Assembly: GCF_018139145.2 (NCBI RefSeq)
Contig: NC_059500.1
Coordinates: 46,522,072-46,586,071 of the forward strand
DNA from: Gymnogyps californianus
Lineage: Eukaryota; Chordata; Aves; Accipitriformes; Cathartidae
Direction: 5' to 3'
Length of the DNA stretch: 64,000 nucleotides
Shown: positions 37,901-51,500 of the stretch, piece by piece
Position numbering within the stretch: position 1 is the stretch's first letter
Layout: each line of letters starts with the position of its first letter
The notes under the pieces: model-generated
Database searches by the model: none
What the model saw: the letters and a program-made list of their open reading frames with translations, nothing else
Told to the model about the DNA's origin: nothing
Translations under genes and position numbers: made by a program

Positions 37901-40900
37901 GGAAGATGGACAGAATCAGTCCATAGCTGCAAGGCATCATGAAGCTCTAATTCAACTACTAAATAGTTGAGTTTATTGCTGGTAGGCCCTCTATTGAAAT
38001 CAGACTATTACAGCACTTCCAGGGGTGGGAGTAAAGAGCTGTGATGCACCTCTGGTTTTGCTGCAGTGGTGAAATGAAGAGTCACAAAGTGGAAAAAATT
38101 GCAAAGAATGATTGCAACCTCAGTCTGTAAGTCAGACTTTACATCAATACAAAGTGTAAGGAAAATCAGGTGGAGCTTTTCTGTCACTGAAGAGATTGCA
38201 GTTCCAATGAAATGTCAGAGTTGAAGCGCCTACGCATGACAATAATACATAGGAGTTAAATGGACAGTATAGATGAGAAAGCTGTCTTTTTATACTGAAC
38301 TGTTATGTGAGATGAAGAGTTTGTAGTGAAGGGCTGTGATAATGAAATTTGTGACTCATATGGTGAAAAATATCCCACAGAATCAAGTAGCATAAATGAC
38401 AAAGCAATAATCCTAGAAGAACACAATTCTTAAGGTAATAAAAGGCAGCTTTAAGATTGATAATATATTCAGATTGATGTACATATGAACTAAAGTTTGT
38501 TCCATTTTGCTTATGAGGTCCTCAGTGCTTCGCATCACAATGGAGATCTGAAAAAGATATGTGACCCACAGCAATGCTCAAAAATGTAAAATTAATAATT
38601 CATATTCCTGTGAAGTGCCACATTTACTAACAGGGAAAACATTTTACAGCATTAGTGTTTGTTTATCAATCTCAACTAAGATGACTTCCCATCTTTTTTT
38701 AATTCTAATTAATTTCAGGTAGGTTTATTTGGGGTTTGAACTCCTGGTTGATGGGTCAAGTTCACTCATCTTTTAGAAATGGAGAGATTTCCAGTCTCAT
38801 TTCCACTGAAATAAGAAGTAAAGCTACCTAATTTCAGCAAGACACCCTGCTTGAGCAGGATTTTGCAGAAGTGTCATGCCTTTGTCACCTCTGCTCCAGG
38901 ATCAGAATACCTGGGGAAACATTACTCCAGACATTTACATTTTACCCAGCCTGACCTAACCACACACAGAGCAGATCTGTATGACCTGGTGATAAAAAAA
39001 AGTTAGTGCCATGTGGGGGGAATTCTTACCTTTGCCGTAACAAGCTGAACAGCACTGGTGGTAGCAGCATGTAAAATGCTGGCAAGCACATCTTTGATGA
39101 GACAACACCAAATGATCTGGGCTGCCTTCAGAGAATAGGAAAGTAATGCCAGAATCCTGTCCTTATTACTGGTAGGACATTGTGGATGTTCATGAGAGGG
39201 CAGAGGGGAGCAGAACTGTAGCAGCCACGAGTAAATGTTTCATCATGTTGCTATGTAGTTACACCAGTTCATACTGCTAAATAATATCCTGGGTTGGTAA
39301 GGGAGATAGCTGTCTAAAGAGTAGGGGAAAAGATGGATTTCACCACCAGGTGATGGTCTTGCTTTGGCAAGGAGTATGCCACTACTTGTGGAGCGTGCCT
39401 TTGGGAAACATACATTCGATCACTCTGGATCGGACTGTTCATTGCAAATAGAGAGGAGGGTTAAAATTTTCAGTGCTAAGAAGATCGTCATCAAGTTGTG
39501 TTTTCGAATTATTTATGAATTTAAATGTTGCAAGATTGTATTATGAGGTTGAGTAAGGAGAAAATAAAGCTTCGAACAATTTGAATTTAATGTAGGGGGC
39601 ACAAAATTCAGCAGGAATGAAGAATGTCTTTACAGTACTAAAACCCCAGGCTTTTAAAAGCCAGCATTGTGGACTTAGAGCTTAGAGAAATTCAGATGAG
39701 AATGTTGTTATGGGTAAGGTTGTGTTTCATATTGGCAATGCTAAGTGTTAAGTTGTTAAACCTCATTAGTGAACAAAAAGATTTTGTTAGCCAAATAGAA
39801 TAACACAGCAGTTAAACACTGGGACCAGGTGAGTTACTGATGTCTGCCTGGGTAGCCATAATCTGTACAAGCAGTCAGAGGACAAAGAATCAATACTACT
39901 CTACTTGGTTGCAAAATAATAGGAACTGTCATGCTGTTTCCCATGTTCAGAGTTTGACTGGAGGTTGAAGTTAGTTATTAAGTAATGCAATATTTACCAC
40001 TGTGGAGCCTTTATTTAATTGCCTCAAAAAGCTTTTACACGCGCAATCCTTCTGTCTTTAGCTTAGTCAAAATCAAGAATCAGACTTGCTATTTCCAAGG
40101 AGCCTGTTGCTGGGTGAGTTAGAACATGAACTGAATCACAATGTGTGAGAGGGCATAGCAACATCTCCCTTTAGCACCTGCCTCCAGAGTATTAAAAAGT
40201 TTCGTGTAAACATGAGCAAATAGTCCTACAACTTGGATCTTTTTTCAGGGCTTTTTGAGATATGAAGTTGCTGTTCACTGGCAAAGAACTGCATTAGATC
40301 CTGCTGTAATTAGTATTGTTCTAACCACTCGTCGTGTTGTTACAAAGTTTGCACAAGTTGGTTGGTATTTTGTTTGCTTAATGGTGATTGAAATCTGTAC
40401 TTACAGGGGTGCCTAGTATATTAGTTTTAGGTTAAACTACATTCTTCATCAGCAAAAATCCCTGGGAAGTCTGTGTTGCTTCGGCAGGAATCAAGAATAA
40501 TTTTACCGTGCTGAGGCTGCATCAGACTTATTTTCATTTGGTATGGACTAGACTGCAGTTCACAATACACCTAGACCTAGAGGAAAACCACAGTGATAAA
40601 TCCTAGTGAGTAGAGCAATAATGGAGTGGAATTGCAGCCACGTTTTGTAGCAGGTTTCTCCCTTGTCTGCACCAACGCAATACCTGAAACGCTTGAGAAG
40701 GTAGGGTGAAACAACTAATCGTTCTGAGGAACAGCAACCTAAAATTTAGTGTTCCTTTTCGGCACGTGGAACAGTGTGTTCGGTCTGTGGATCATACAAA
40801 ACCAGCTCAAAGCTGAACCTTGGGTGACGGGAACTTGAAGTTGAAAAGCTTAATCCAGAGCATGTTCAGACAGTATCATGTGAATATACATGGCCTTCCC

Positions 40901-43900
40901 CTTGTACTATACTGGCCAAATCCAGGGCTGCTGTAACGGGAGATAACAGTTCTTCAGTCAGCAAATTTTGTTATATAACGGTAGTTTATCTTCATTTATC
41001 TACAATAGGTAGAAATATTTAATGAAGTTAATTGTAACACTAATGGGACTGAGGTTTATTTGTGAAGAATAAAAGCTTTGTTAATGTCTAGTTCTGTTAC
41101 TATACTAATGAGATAGCTGACTTTTCTATTAGTACTTAAAGAAACCCTTGTAAAATAATCACTGAAGCTTCCTAGTGGAATTACCTTTTGATGTTTTCTG
41201 CTAAAAGCAGAAAAATGTCCAGTAGGAATTCAGTATAATAGAATTCTAGGAAAGAAAAATGTCCACTGTCAGGGAATATGGAAGTGTTTCTTGAAATAAA
41301 TTATTGTGTTTGATTACCTACACTTACATTTCTGTTTCATCATGATTATCCCAGTTGTTAGCACCTGCCTCAAAGGGTTTTTGTCCCCTCAATATCACTA
41401 ATTTCATGTGCATTAAAAAGAAATATTAGATTTCAGAACATTCCAATTTTCTCGTTGCCAAGTCATTTTACAGAACTCCTTGGTAATGACAATCTCTCTG
41501 TTAACTTTTGGGCAAGAATTGGAGATTAGTCGAGAGGTTTCAACTGGTTCACTTCCTAATTAGTGTAGCAAATGATTTGAGGAATGAAAAAAACATTATT
41601 CAGCAGGATTGCATTCTCTTGCTATTTTCATATCATTATTTTCTTAATCTGGTAATGAGATGGGCAGGGAAATTGAAAGACCACAGGATAGCAAGGAGTT
41701 GGGTCAAGATTTTGACCAGTAGTATGCTGTGAAAAACTTCAGTGCCCCACCCTTTTTATCAAGTTATCACAACATCACAGAAGCCCAGTGTCAGACCAGC
41801 TGTCAAATATCCCATTCCAGCACTCAGCAGTTTATAGGGATTGTGGTAGAGCTGCTATTATGGTCTCTGGACTTCATGGTCAATGAGAAAGGTGCTGGCT
41901 GACTCTAAAGAGGCGGGCAAGGACTCAGCCGTCTCTCAGAGAAGTAGCTAAAATCTTCTGAGACAAGAATATTCAAAATGAGGCAGATTTCATCGGCCTT
42001 TTGAGTCTGATGTATTTGAAGGCTTCTGGTTTTGGAGAGGCAAAAGCAAAAGACCCTACATATATGCAGTGGCCTGGGGCTTTGCAAGGGACTCAATCAA
42101 AAGGAAAAAAAAACAAAAAAGAAGTAACTCATTCTGAATTTTGCAGAGTAACATGTGTCTTGAACAGAATACGTCTTAAAGACTTCAGAAAATTAGCTGG
42201 ATTGTAGCTGGATTTTAGCTTAGAGCTGTTTAAAAACATGGGGGATTTTTCTTTTGAGAAATCATGTTCTTTGACCTCTCTGCACTTGGTGAACCTGGGG
42301 CCTGTGCCAGTGGGACTCCTTGGCTTTTGCTTCATAGTGTATGTTCTGCTGTTAAAATACGTTCTCTGTCCAGTAAATGTGTCGAGCAGAGGTTAGGATT
42401 AGTGGCAATATTTGTGACTGTAGTCTAGATCTTGTTACAGAAATTTGTTTAGGAACCTGCAAAAATACATAGAAATCTTAATTTGGAGTGATGGAGAGGA
42501 AAAATCCCTTCAGGGGATACCTTTGCTGTGTAAGGAACAAATATTTCTGAAAGTGAATGTTATACAGTGCTACATTCACAATTAAAGATTTAAGATTCAC
42601 AATGTAACATACCTCTTAAATTTCTTGAATTTGAGGACAAATCAGGGAAAAGAGTTTTGTACGTGTTTTCCCTTCACTGTCACTAGTGGAACCTCAACAA
42701 AAAACTATATTTAGGTATCTTAAAGCCTAAATCTAACCTGTTCATATGTGATAGTGGTCACAATTTTCTTGTGCAGACAGATCTTTACTGGAGCTGCAGT
42801 GCTAATCCTAGCAGTGGACAAATTCAGAAGAATGTCTTACTAGACCTAACTGCAAATTTAACATTGGCTTTAGCATTTGACATCTTACTTTAGAAAATAA
42901 AAGTACTTAGGATATAGATAATTAGTAGTGAATGCTTGTTTTGGTTCCTACCTTATATTCTGTAGGTATTAGAACATTTCAGGATATCATAATTGCAAAG
43001 TTGACTGTACAGTAATGAAATAACAAAAACAAGGAGGAAAAAACCTCTGTCCATCCATTGCTTCATCAGAGGACACTTCAGCATCACAACCATGGAGGTA
43101 AAGGCTGGAGAAATGATTTGGGCAGCATGCAGTCCAGTATGGTGCAGCATGCTATGGGAGTCTTCAGCTGGCGATTGATTTGAGCAGGGACTAGTAGAGG
43201 TCGCAGCCACTTTTGCTGAGAGTATAAAAGGTATATGCAGCATGCTGTGTAGCTAACTTAATTAGGCATCATTAGGTTCATCTTGAGTGCCTTGAGTTAT
43301 CTAAATGCTTTCTAAAATCTCTCCATTCTGGGATAAGATTTTCTCAGCACGTGTCTGTCAATTTCTAAACACGTGGCTGTTGCTTTCTTGCTTAATAGCA
43401 CATCTGCCTGGTTGACTCTCACCATGCAAGCTGGGAGTGCTCACCCTCATTCAATGTGAGACTGTTAATGAGGGACATACAGTGCATATGCAGCCAGATC
43501 ACACAGGCTTGTACAGCTTTATTTTGTAAGTACAAATGCTACATTAAAAAAAACAAGGAAAATCTATCTGCAGCTTAAAAAGGAAAAGGGTGTTATATTC
43601 CTCTCACAATTCAGGAACTGCTAAAGGATTTTGCTCAGCCTTAACGATGACAAAAGCACTTTAAGTAAATGTATGTGTGGGAAATTTAAACCTGTAAGAT
43701 GACTATTTCATCATAGCAGTTATAAACATGTAAAAGCAGAGGGTTATAAAGGAAACCATTTGGCAATCCTTAGTCCGTGGATGCTAGTAGGTGTTAATAA
43801 CATTTGAGTTTCTTTACAGTTCCAGTAAAGCAGTACATGCTCCTGTGTTTTTTAGCAGCAAAGTGGGTTTATAGGTGAAAAATGATAGGGCAACTCAATG

Positions 43901-45491
43901 TTTAAAAAAAAGTAAGGAGAATTAGTCCTTGCATTTCTAATCTGTGTTCTAAGAGCTTGCCAGGGAAGACAGCAGCTCTGACAGCTGCAATGGCCTTGTG
44001 TTATACTCAGTGTGCTTTTGCTGTCGTTAAAGTCAATTTGCATTGCTAGTGGCAGAGAGATGGCAAATTGCTGTTTTGGCTGCTGGGTTATAAAATTGCT
44101 GGATGTCAGAAAGAGTCAGAAGAAGAGGAAGTGGAGAGATCCTAGTTTTGAACCAGGGAAAGATGCACCATTCTGGAAGAAGCTGATCCTGCAGGGCCAA
44201 ATGCCAGAATATCAGGAGAGAGAGAGAGACAGATTGAAAGAAAACACATTTTGGAAAGGAACATCTCAGAGCAGACTGTCTAGGAATGTGACAGAACAGC
44301 TTCTACACACCATTTCCTGAGGGGATCCAGCTTCATCTGAAACTGATGATATTGGTTATAGTGCAGGATATTCATAGAAAAATGGATTAAAGGTCTTCCC
44401 CACCCCCCTTGTGCATTTGGAAAACTTTCTGGCAGCGATGTATGTTCCTGATGTAATGCGTCAACATTTTTATGCATCTGTCTGCTTGCTTCTGACAGGC
44501 AAGACAATCATGTTTAGTTCTAGTGGTTGTTATCTCACTCAGCTATTCTAAATGGTGAACAGCAAGAAATCATGACACACATAGATAATTTGTCATATCT
44601 AGCATTATTAACAGGTGATTAAAGGCAGGGAGAGGGACCTGGGAAGACCTCCCTCCCCAAAACAAAGCAAAAGAATCTCCCCCCTGCCTAACTTTGTGTG
44701 TGTAACAACCTCCTTTCTTTTAGGATCATTTTAAAAAGTCAATGTCACTGGAAAGCTGCTCATTTTCCTTGGCTGATCTGTTTCACTCTAGCAGATCCTC
44801 ACCATCCTGCGAGCTGCAAGTTTTAACGGCTTAGAGGAGGTGCCAAGCAGCGATGTCCTGTTCACAGCTGTGCAGCTTGAATGTGTGTGGCCTTTGTCAT
44901 ATGACTTTGCTCCTTCATGCTTCTGACTCCCTCCCTACCTGTGAAACAGGGACAATGCTGACAGTTGAATAAAAACTTCTGCGAATGGCAAATGCACAGC
45001 AAGTACTATGTGTTTTATTCTGTGGAATTTTATTTCTCTTGGTGTCACACAGAGTATTTTATGAATACAAACAACATTTTAGTAAAATAAAACACTCATT
45101 CTAAATCCTTTCCATATAATCCACTTAAAGCAGTCATATCCGTTGGTGTGTTGACTGTTGCTTACATAAGCTGTGTTTAACCTAGATTATTGTTTGACAT
45201 TATTTTTTCCCCTTTTTTGAGGGGGAGTAAATGCTGTCACTCCTATTGATGCTTAAGTTCTAAATAAATATAAAGGCCAGAATATTGGTTTATCTTTGCT
45301 TTTGTAAAGGATCCAAATTAAAAATTTCTATTTAAGTATGTTTACCAAACTGAGACTCAATCCACTGTTTCATCAGTAGCTGTAATAACAACTTTATGTG
45401 ATCATATAATAAAACCAGAATTTCTGAATTCTAAACAGTTTTCTGTTTTCCAGGGTGCTGCTAAGAAACTATTTCTCCAAAATACAGTTGC

Positions 45492-45745
45492 CAATAGACT
45501 CATAGTCTGTAAGACCAAAAGGAAACATTGTGGTCATCCAGTCAAACCATCTTTGACCAGATGTCATATGGCTCACCAGGATTAATTTGTAGTTGAAGCA
45601 GAGCATAGCTTTTAGAAATCTTCCAATTTTAATTAAAACACTGCCAGCAATGGAGAGTTTCCAAAAGTTTTTAAGATGTTCTATTTTTGCTTTATCTGAG
45701 GTTATCTAGCTTCAACTTCTAGCCATTTCACATTGCTGTAACTGT
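45492..45745 (-). mobile_element. Old CR1 LINE 3' end (antisense)
   Basis: About 250 bases matching the 3' end of an old amniote CR1. On the plus strand it shows GACTCATAGTCTGTAAGACC, then AAAAGGAAACATTGTGGTCATCCAG, then GAGCATAGCTTTTAGAAATC, TGCCAGCAATGGAGAGTT and TCTAGCTTCAACTTCTAGCCATT in the expected order (each is a separate short match). It is diverged, carries no coding frame, and is truncated at the side near 45,745. It differs from the other well-preserved copies in its 3' end wording, so it is a different and older subfamily. Confidence 0.75.
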
Positions 45746-48700
45746 TTGTGAGTTTGAAGAATACTCCTCTGTAGCAGTTTGATGACCAGCATGTGTTTGG
45801 ACACTGTGACCTAAATGCCCATAAACTTCCCTTTCCTCAGCTAGGAACACCTCCTAGAACCACTTCCTTGTGCATCTGTTTTTCTGTTCTTTTCATCATT
45901 TTTGGGCTTCTTTCCTGGGTCCTTGCTGTGTCAACATGCTTCTGTTGCCTTGGATGCAGGAAGCTAGCAGTGAGATTTGCAACCCTGCTCAGTGCAGATG
46001 TATGGTAAACTTGCTTGTCATTTTATGAGCCCAAGTACACTTTGATGAGGTAGTCTGAAGAAGGCATTTAGGTAATTTAATACTGTCACCTTTGTGAGAG
46101 ACTGAGATTTCTTACTGTCTCTTTTGACTTTCACACTGTCCTGGCAAATAGTGGAAATGCATTCAGGTGGTTTTAAGCTGTTGTCTGGTGATAAAATATG
46201 TGTTGTTAATCCACCGGAGTCCAGTTTTGTCTTTCAGTCCCTCCTATCAGCAGGTAAAGGAACTGGACGGATGATTAGAGTTATAATTGTAGTACTAATA
46301 GGAAAGTTTATGAAAGCCGTTAGTTTTTGAAGCTCCTGAAATGTCTTCCCTGGCAAGAGCAGACATGTTCTGTAGCACATCCCAGATTCTATCAAACAAA
46401 GCTTAAGTTTGTATACTTCAGAAGATACATGTTTGCACATTTGAAGATGGTCTTGGTCAGAAGAAAAAAGGTTTTATTGGTACAGAGAGTATTCATAGCC
46501 AGTATCATATAAAGAAACACATTTATATTAGGCCATTTTAAAGTCCTTTTATCCTAACAGAAGGCAAAGTAGAAATAGCTCATAAAGATTGCTGTTGAAT
46601 GACATAAACATAGATAACAGAAATTTTGGCAAAACTGTAGAGACTACACTGCAACCTCATATAAGTGGTCTGACTGGAGACCGAAAAGCTTTAGTATATA
46701 CAATTGAAAAGTCTATCCCGTAAATTATAGCCGTGGAAATAATGCTCTTTATTTTCTTTTTCTCAGTTTATAATATGATGAGTGTTGTGAATTATAAGCA
46801 CAGAGAAATGAATCCATAACTAAGTGACTGTTCTTGGCACATTTCTAATGTCAGAAGGTGCACAGGGACCATCCGGGAGTTGCAAAGCTGAGATGTTGCC
46901 CTTGTTTCAGCTAGGGCTTTAAAATAAATAAAAGCAGTAACCAGCAGGTTCATTAATCAAGCATCACTCCAGCTTTTATGTGGTCTGACTTGCAGAAATT
47001 GAGAGATACCGCCTCACTGGAAGCACTGTCAGCAATTCCTGAGGTGTGGGAATAGTACTTCAGTTGAAAAAACATTTGCTTTTCTTCAGCCTACTGAATG
47101 TAGGAAAAGAAACTTCAGTCCCTTTTCATTTGCCTGGGGGTTGGACTGCAATGTTTCCTCAGGCTGGCTGTATGTGTCTTTCACAGGTAGCTCTTTGCAG
47201 ATTATTTCAGATGATGATGATGTTTAAGAGCTGAAGCAATCAATATTTTAGTAGCAGCAAACTTCACTGACAGCTGCAAGACTGGAGTTCAGGACAGAAA
47301 CAGGTATGCTGGAGCTTGGGTCACAGGCTGAAGAAAAGAGAGATTAAGCCAGCAATGACTTATAAGGACACAGGATGTTTCCCTTTTCTGTTTTTGTTCG
47401 GGGTTTGGGGTTTTTTTTTTTTTTGCTACAGCTTGTGCCAGAGGAGACAATGCTAATGATTCCCTTCTCTTGATTTGAAGTAATAGATCAGAGACAAACA
47501 TGCTGGCCATGAAAGAAATAGGAGTATTTATCAAGCTGTGCTACAGAGGCATCTGAAATGCCAAAGAAGTAGTGAAATGGGGTGGTGTAAAACATGCCAC
47601 TGATACTTCCATAAAGAGCAAAACCCAATTATTCTTAATATTTCAAAACTCTAAAACTGAAGCTTGATATAAGCATTTTAGGCTCAATTCTGAATTTTAA
47701 ATACCTTCTTCTAAGTATATGATATAAACAGGGTAGGTTTGGAAAAAAAAAATTGATCCTTTTCTTATGATTAGGCATATACTAAACAGTAGCGATACAG
47801 GCATAATCAAAAACACCCAAATGGGACCAACTTTTCCTGTGGTTTAAAGTACTCTGATCAGAAAACTGCTTGATTTGATACTCAGTATATGCTTTGTGAC
47901 CAAATTTTTCCATGGCAGATTTATGTCAAAAATTTCCTTGTTGGCAAAGCATCATTAAGCATGAGTGCTGGAAATACACTGAATAGTAGGTGGTAGTTTC
48001 TTCCTTTGTAGAGAGCAACGATATTGTATGAGGACAATTTCAAGGGGTTTTTGGTCAGTGAAGAGACTACTCAGGAGAAGTATTTGCTTTGACAAGACCA
48101 GTATACCACTGTTGGATATTATATATCACTTAATTATGGAATACTTTTACTGTCTCACTAATTCTCAGTGGATTTGCTGAACTGCTGTGGATATCTATGG
48201 CGATAGAAGCCATGGCAAACCCTTGACTGAATCAACATCTTTGGAATTACACTGGTATTTTTGACATTTGAATTTGACCCGATGGGAGAGATTTGTCTTC
48301 CTAACAAGTCATTTAGTAAATGATTTAAGGCCATCTTAAATTAGCACATGGAGATGTCTGAAGGCCTTAAATGATTTATGACAAGAGTTGTAGGACTAGC
48401 CTAAGGAAAGAAAAAAAATCCATCAGAAATTTTTACAGGTTTTTTTAATATATATCATCATTGCTACAGTAATATAAATGTAAACCCCAAGATATTTCAA
48501 CTGCCACATGTTAGACTCCAAAGCTAATTAAGTTTAGAGAACTTAAAGCTTTATCCCCTAGTGGATACTGGATTTAGCATCAGCCTTTCAGTTTATTAAG
48601 AAGATGCAATTTTAGGCCTAAGTTAGATGGAGTTGTGACATATCAGTTTGCGTTTGGAGTGATAGTAATACTAATCCTCATGGTGTGTTGAAATTCTAGG

Positions 48701-50635
48701 TGATTATGCTGTCCCAAGACTAGATATACTAATGTTGTATGTAATGGTGTAAGCAGAGCTTTAGGTACTGTGCCAAGCAGGCCTATCAATTAGAGGTCTT
48801 TTTTTAAATTGTGTTGCCTTGTAGCTCTTGAGTTGTTACGAGGTGAGTTGTATGACCTGTGGCTATAAATGATAAAGTACCTTGTATAAACATTAAGAGT
48901 TGCTTTTAAGCTGGTGCAGTAAAGATTTTTCCTCACTCTTCCAAGGCTGAGTTATTTTAGAAACTGAACCAGAGCATCTGAGCTGGTTAGGGCACTTCAG
49001 ATCTGAGGAAGGGAAAACTCCCCAACTGGTTGAGACACGCTTTGCCTACGACAGCTGGGGCTGGTGCTGCTGGAAGCCACCAGGCAGGAGCCCCAGGCTC
49101 CCTGGAACTTGTTCTCAACTCTGCCACAAAGCTGCTGTGTGATTTTCATCCTGTAATTTTGAACTGCTGTGTGGTCTGCTGAGGTACAGCGCACAAGAGG
49201 GGAGGTTGGGCAGAGGCCATGGCCACGTTCACTCAGCAGTTGCTACAGTCGCACCTGTGAATAGAAAACCTGCCGAGACTTCCCCAAGGAGAGAAAATTT
49301 AGGTCTTTTTGCGTTTCATTGTTCCCTGCTTTTCCAGTGGGACTTGAGTCCTGGCCAGCAGCAGACACGCTGAGCTTCTCCAGAATTTCAGTGTGATGCT
49401 TGTCCTGGCCAGCAGCTCTGGCTGCTAATAACCTGCATTGGGACAGAGACTGTGCATCTCCACCACTAGACAGGCTGTCCCCTTTTCTCTTCTCAACTTA
49501 TTCCTCTACAGTCTTGCTCCTAAAGCAGGAAGAAGACTTTGCTGCCACGCATAGTTGTAGGCTGATACATATTGATATTTGTGAAGAGCTCTGAGCTCTG
49601 GGGGTGGGAAGAGTGCAGAGGAAAGGCAAAGGGTGTTTCAGATATGTTAAAATGCACAGCTGTGGATCATTGTACCTCATGGGTGTGGAAGTATGGCTAT
49701 AGAGCTACAATGGATTACTTGTGTGTAGCAAAGTAGGTGGAAACCACTTAATTCACATCAGGACCGAGTGGCTTTTCTGTGGCTATGAGGTGGAAAAATG
49801 TGCATTGAATTTCAGCTTTGTTCCACGGGTGAGACTGTGGTAGCTTGCCCTGCTGTTGTGCAAGATGTGTTTCTTTGGGCTTAAGTGGTAATTTCAAGCA
49901 TCCTCTGTTGGCCTCTTTCCTCCTCTGCTTTTCTTTTCTCTCCCCAGCCTGTCCTAACATCTGTTTGGTTTTTTATCTTGCTTTTTTCAGAATGTGTAGC
50001 ATAATTATGATAACTGCTTTGATTGTGGATTGTCATTGGCACTTGCTGAAGAAGCACTTTGTCAATCAGCAAGAATGCATCACTTAGTGCTGCTGGATTC
50101 ATTGACTTTTAATCCAAGTTTAGACTGCTACAGTTTGTGAAATGGTATCTGCAATAATTTTCCATGCTCTTGACCTGTGTCAACAGCTACTTTACCCAAC
50201 TGTCTTCATCTATTTTTATGGTGCAAACTGGCTGCTGCTACTGTGAGTCAGAGAATACTGAGAGGTTAGGAAAATAGCCTGGTGTTTAATTATAATTTAA
50301 AAAAACCACAAAATTTTTCTTAAGCTGAATAGTCCAACTTTTAGGGGTTCTCACTTTTGTGACTCTGCACATGGACAGCAGGAGGTTTGCCAACAGCTTT
50401 AGTCACCCCTCCTGCATTCCTGAGTAATGGCTTGGGTCTCAGTTGTTCAGTAACTAGGATATGGCCCTTGGATATTGGTATATCTTCCTATGCACTTTAA
50501 TTCTAAATTTATTGACTTTTTGTTTTCATTACAATGTCAAATGCAAAAAGAGTGTGGTCAAATGATATGCTTAAGTAGAGCTTATGTCACAGAAAATTTC
50601 ATGACGGGACAACTAAGGTACATGCTGGTTTTGTT

Positions 50636-51500
50636 AGAATCATAGAATCATAGAACGGTTTGGGTTGGAAGGGACCTTAAAGATCATCTAGTTCCAATCC
50701 TTCTGCCATGGGCAGGGACACCTGCTACTAGATCAGGTTGCTTAAAGCCCCATCCAACCTGACCTTGAACACTTCCAGGGAGGGAGCATCCACAACTTCT
50801 CTGGGCAACCTGTTCCAGTGCCTCACCACCCTCACAGTAAAGAATTTCTGCCTTATATCTGATCTAAATCTACCCTCTTTTGGTTTAAAACTGTTACCCC
50901 TCATCCTATCACTACACTCCCTGATAAAAGAGTCCCTCCTCATCTTTCCTGTAGGCCCCCTTTAAGTACTGGAAGGCTGCTATAAAGTCTCCCCAGAGCA
51001 TTCTCTTCTCTAGGATAAATAACCTCAACTCTCTCAGCCTGTCCTCGTAGGAGAGGTGCTCCAGCTCCCTGATCATCTTCGTGGCCCTCCTCTGGACCCA
51101 CTCAAGCAGGGCCATGTCCTTCTTACGTTGGGGGCCCCAGAACTGAACGCACTACTCCAGGTGGGTCTCATGAGAGCGGAGTAGAGGGGGAGAATCACCT
51201 CCCTCGACCTACTGGTCACGCTTCTTTTGATGCAGCCCAGGATACGGTTGGCTTTCTGGGCTGCAAATGCACATTGCCGGGTCATGTTGAGCTTTTCATC
51301 AACCAACACCCCCAAGTCCTTCTCCACAGGACTGCTCTCAGTCCACTTATTGCCCAGCCTGTATTTGTGCTTGGGATTGCCCCGACCCATGTGCAGGACC
51401 TTGCACTTGGCCTTGTTGAACTTCATGAGCTTCACACGGGCCCACCTCTCTAGCCTGTGAGGGTCCCTCTGGATGGCATCCCTTCCCTCTAGAGTAGGAA
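50636..51500 (-). mobile_element. 5'-truncated CR1 LINE, AATCATAG-ended subfamily (antisense)
   Basis: The 3' end at 50,636 shows two AGAATCAT-type units followed by the conserved GGTTTGGGTTGGAAGGGACC. On the minus strand the C-terminal third of the CR1 reverse transcriptase is readable in three overlapping frame segments: 51,435-51,073 ([30 protein letters not shown]), 51,115-50,912 ([15 protein letters not shown]) and 50,943-50,728 ([36 protein letters not shown] in outline). It therefore has at least two frameshifts. It is inactive, and the 5' limit near 51,500 is approximate. Confidence 0.93.

Noticed and set aside
49348..49416. 15-bp direct repeat GTCCTGGCCAGCAGC at 49,348 and 49,402
   Set aside because: Only two copies with no similarity in between and no transposon signature; could be coincidence.
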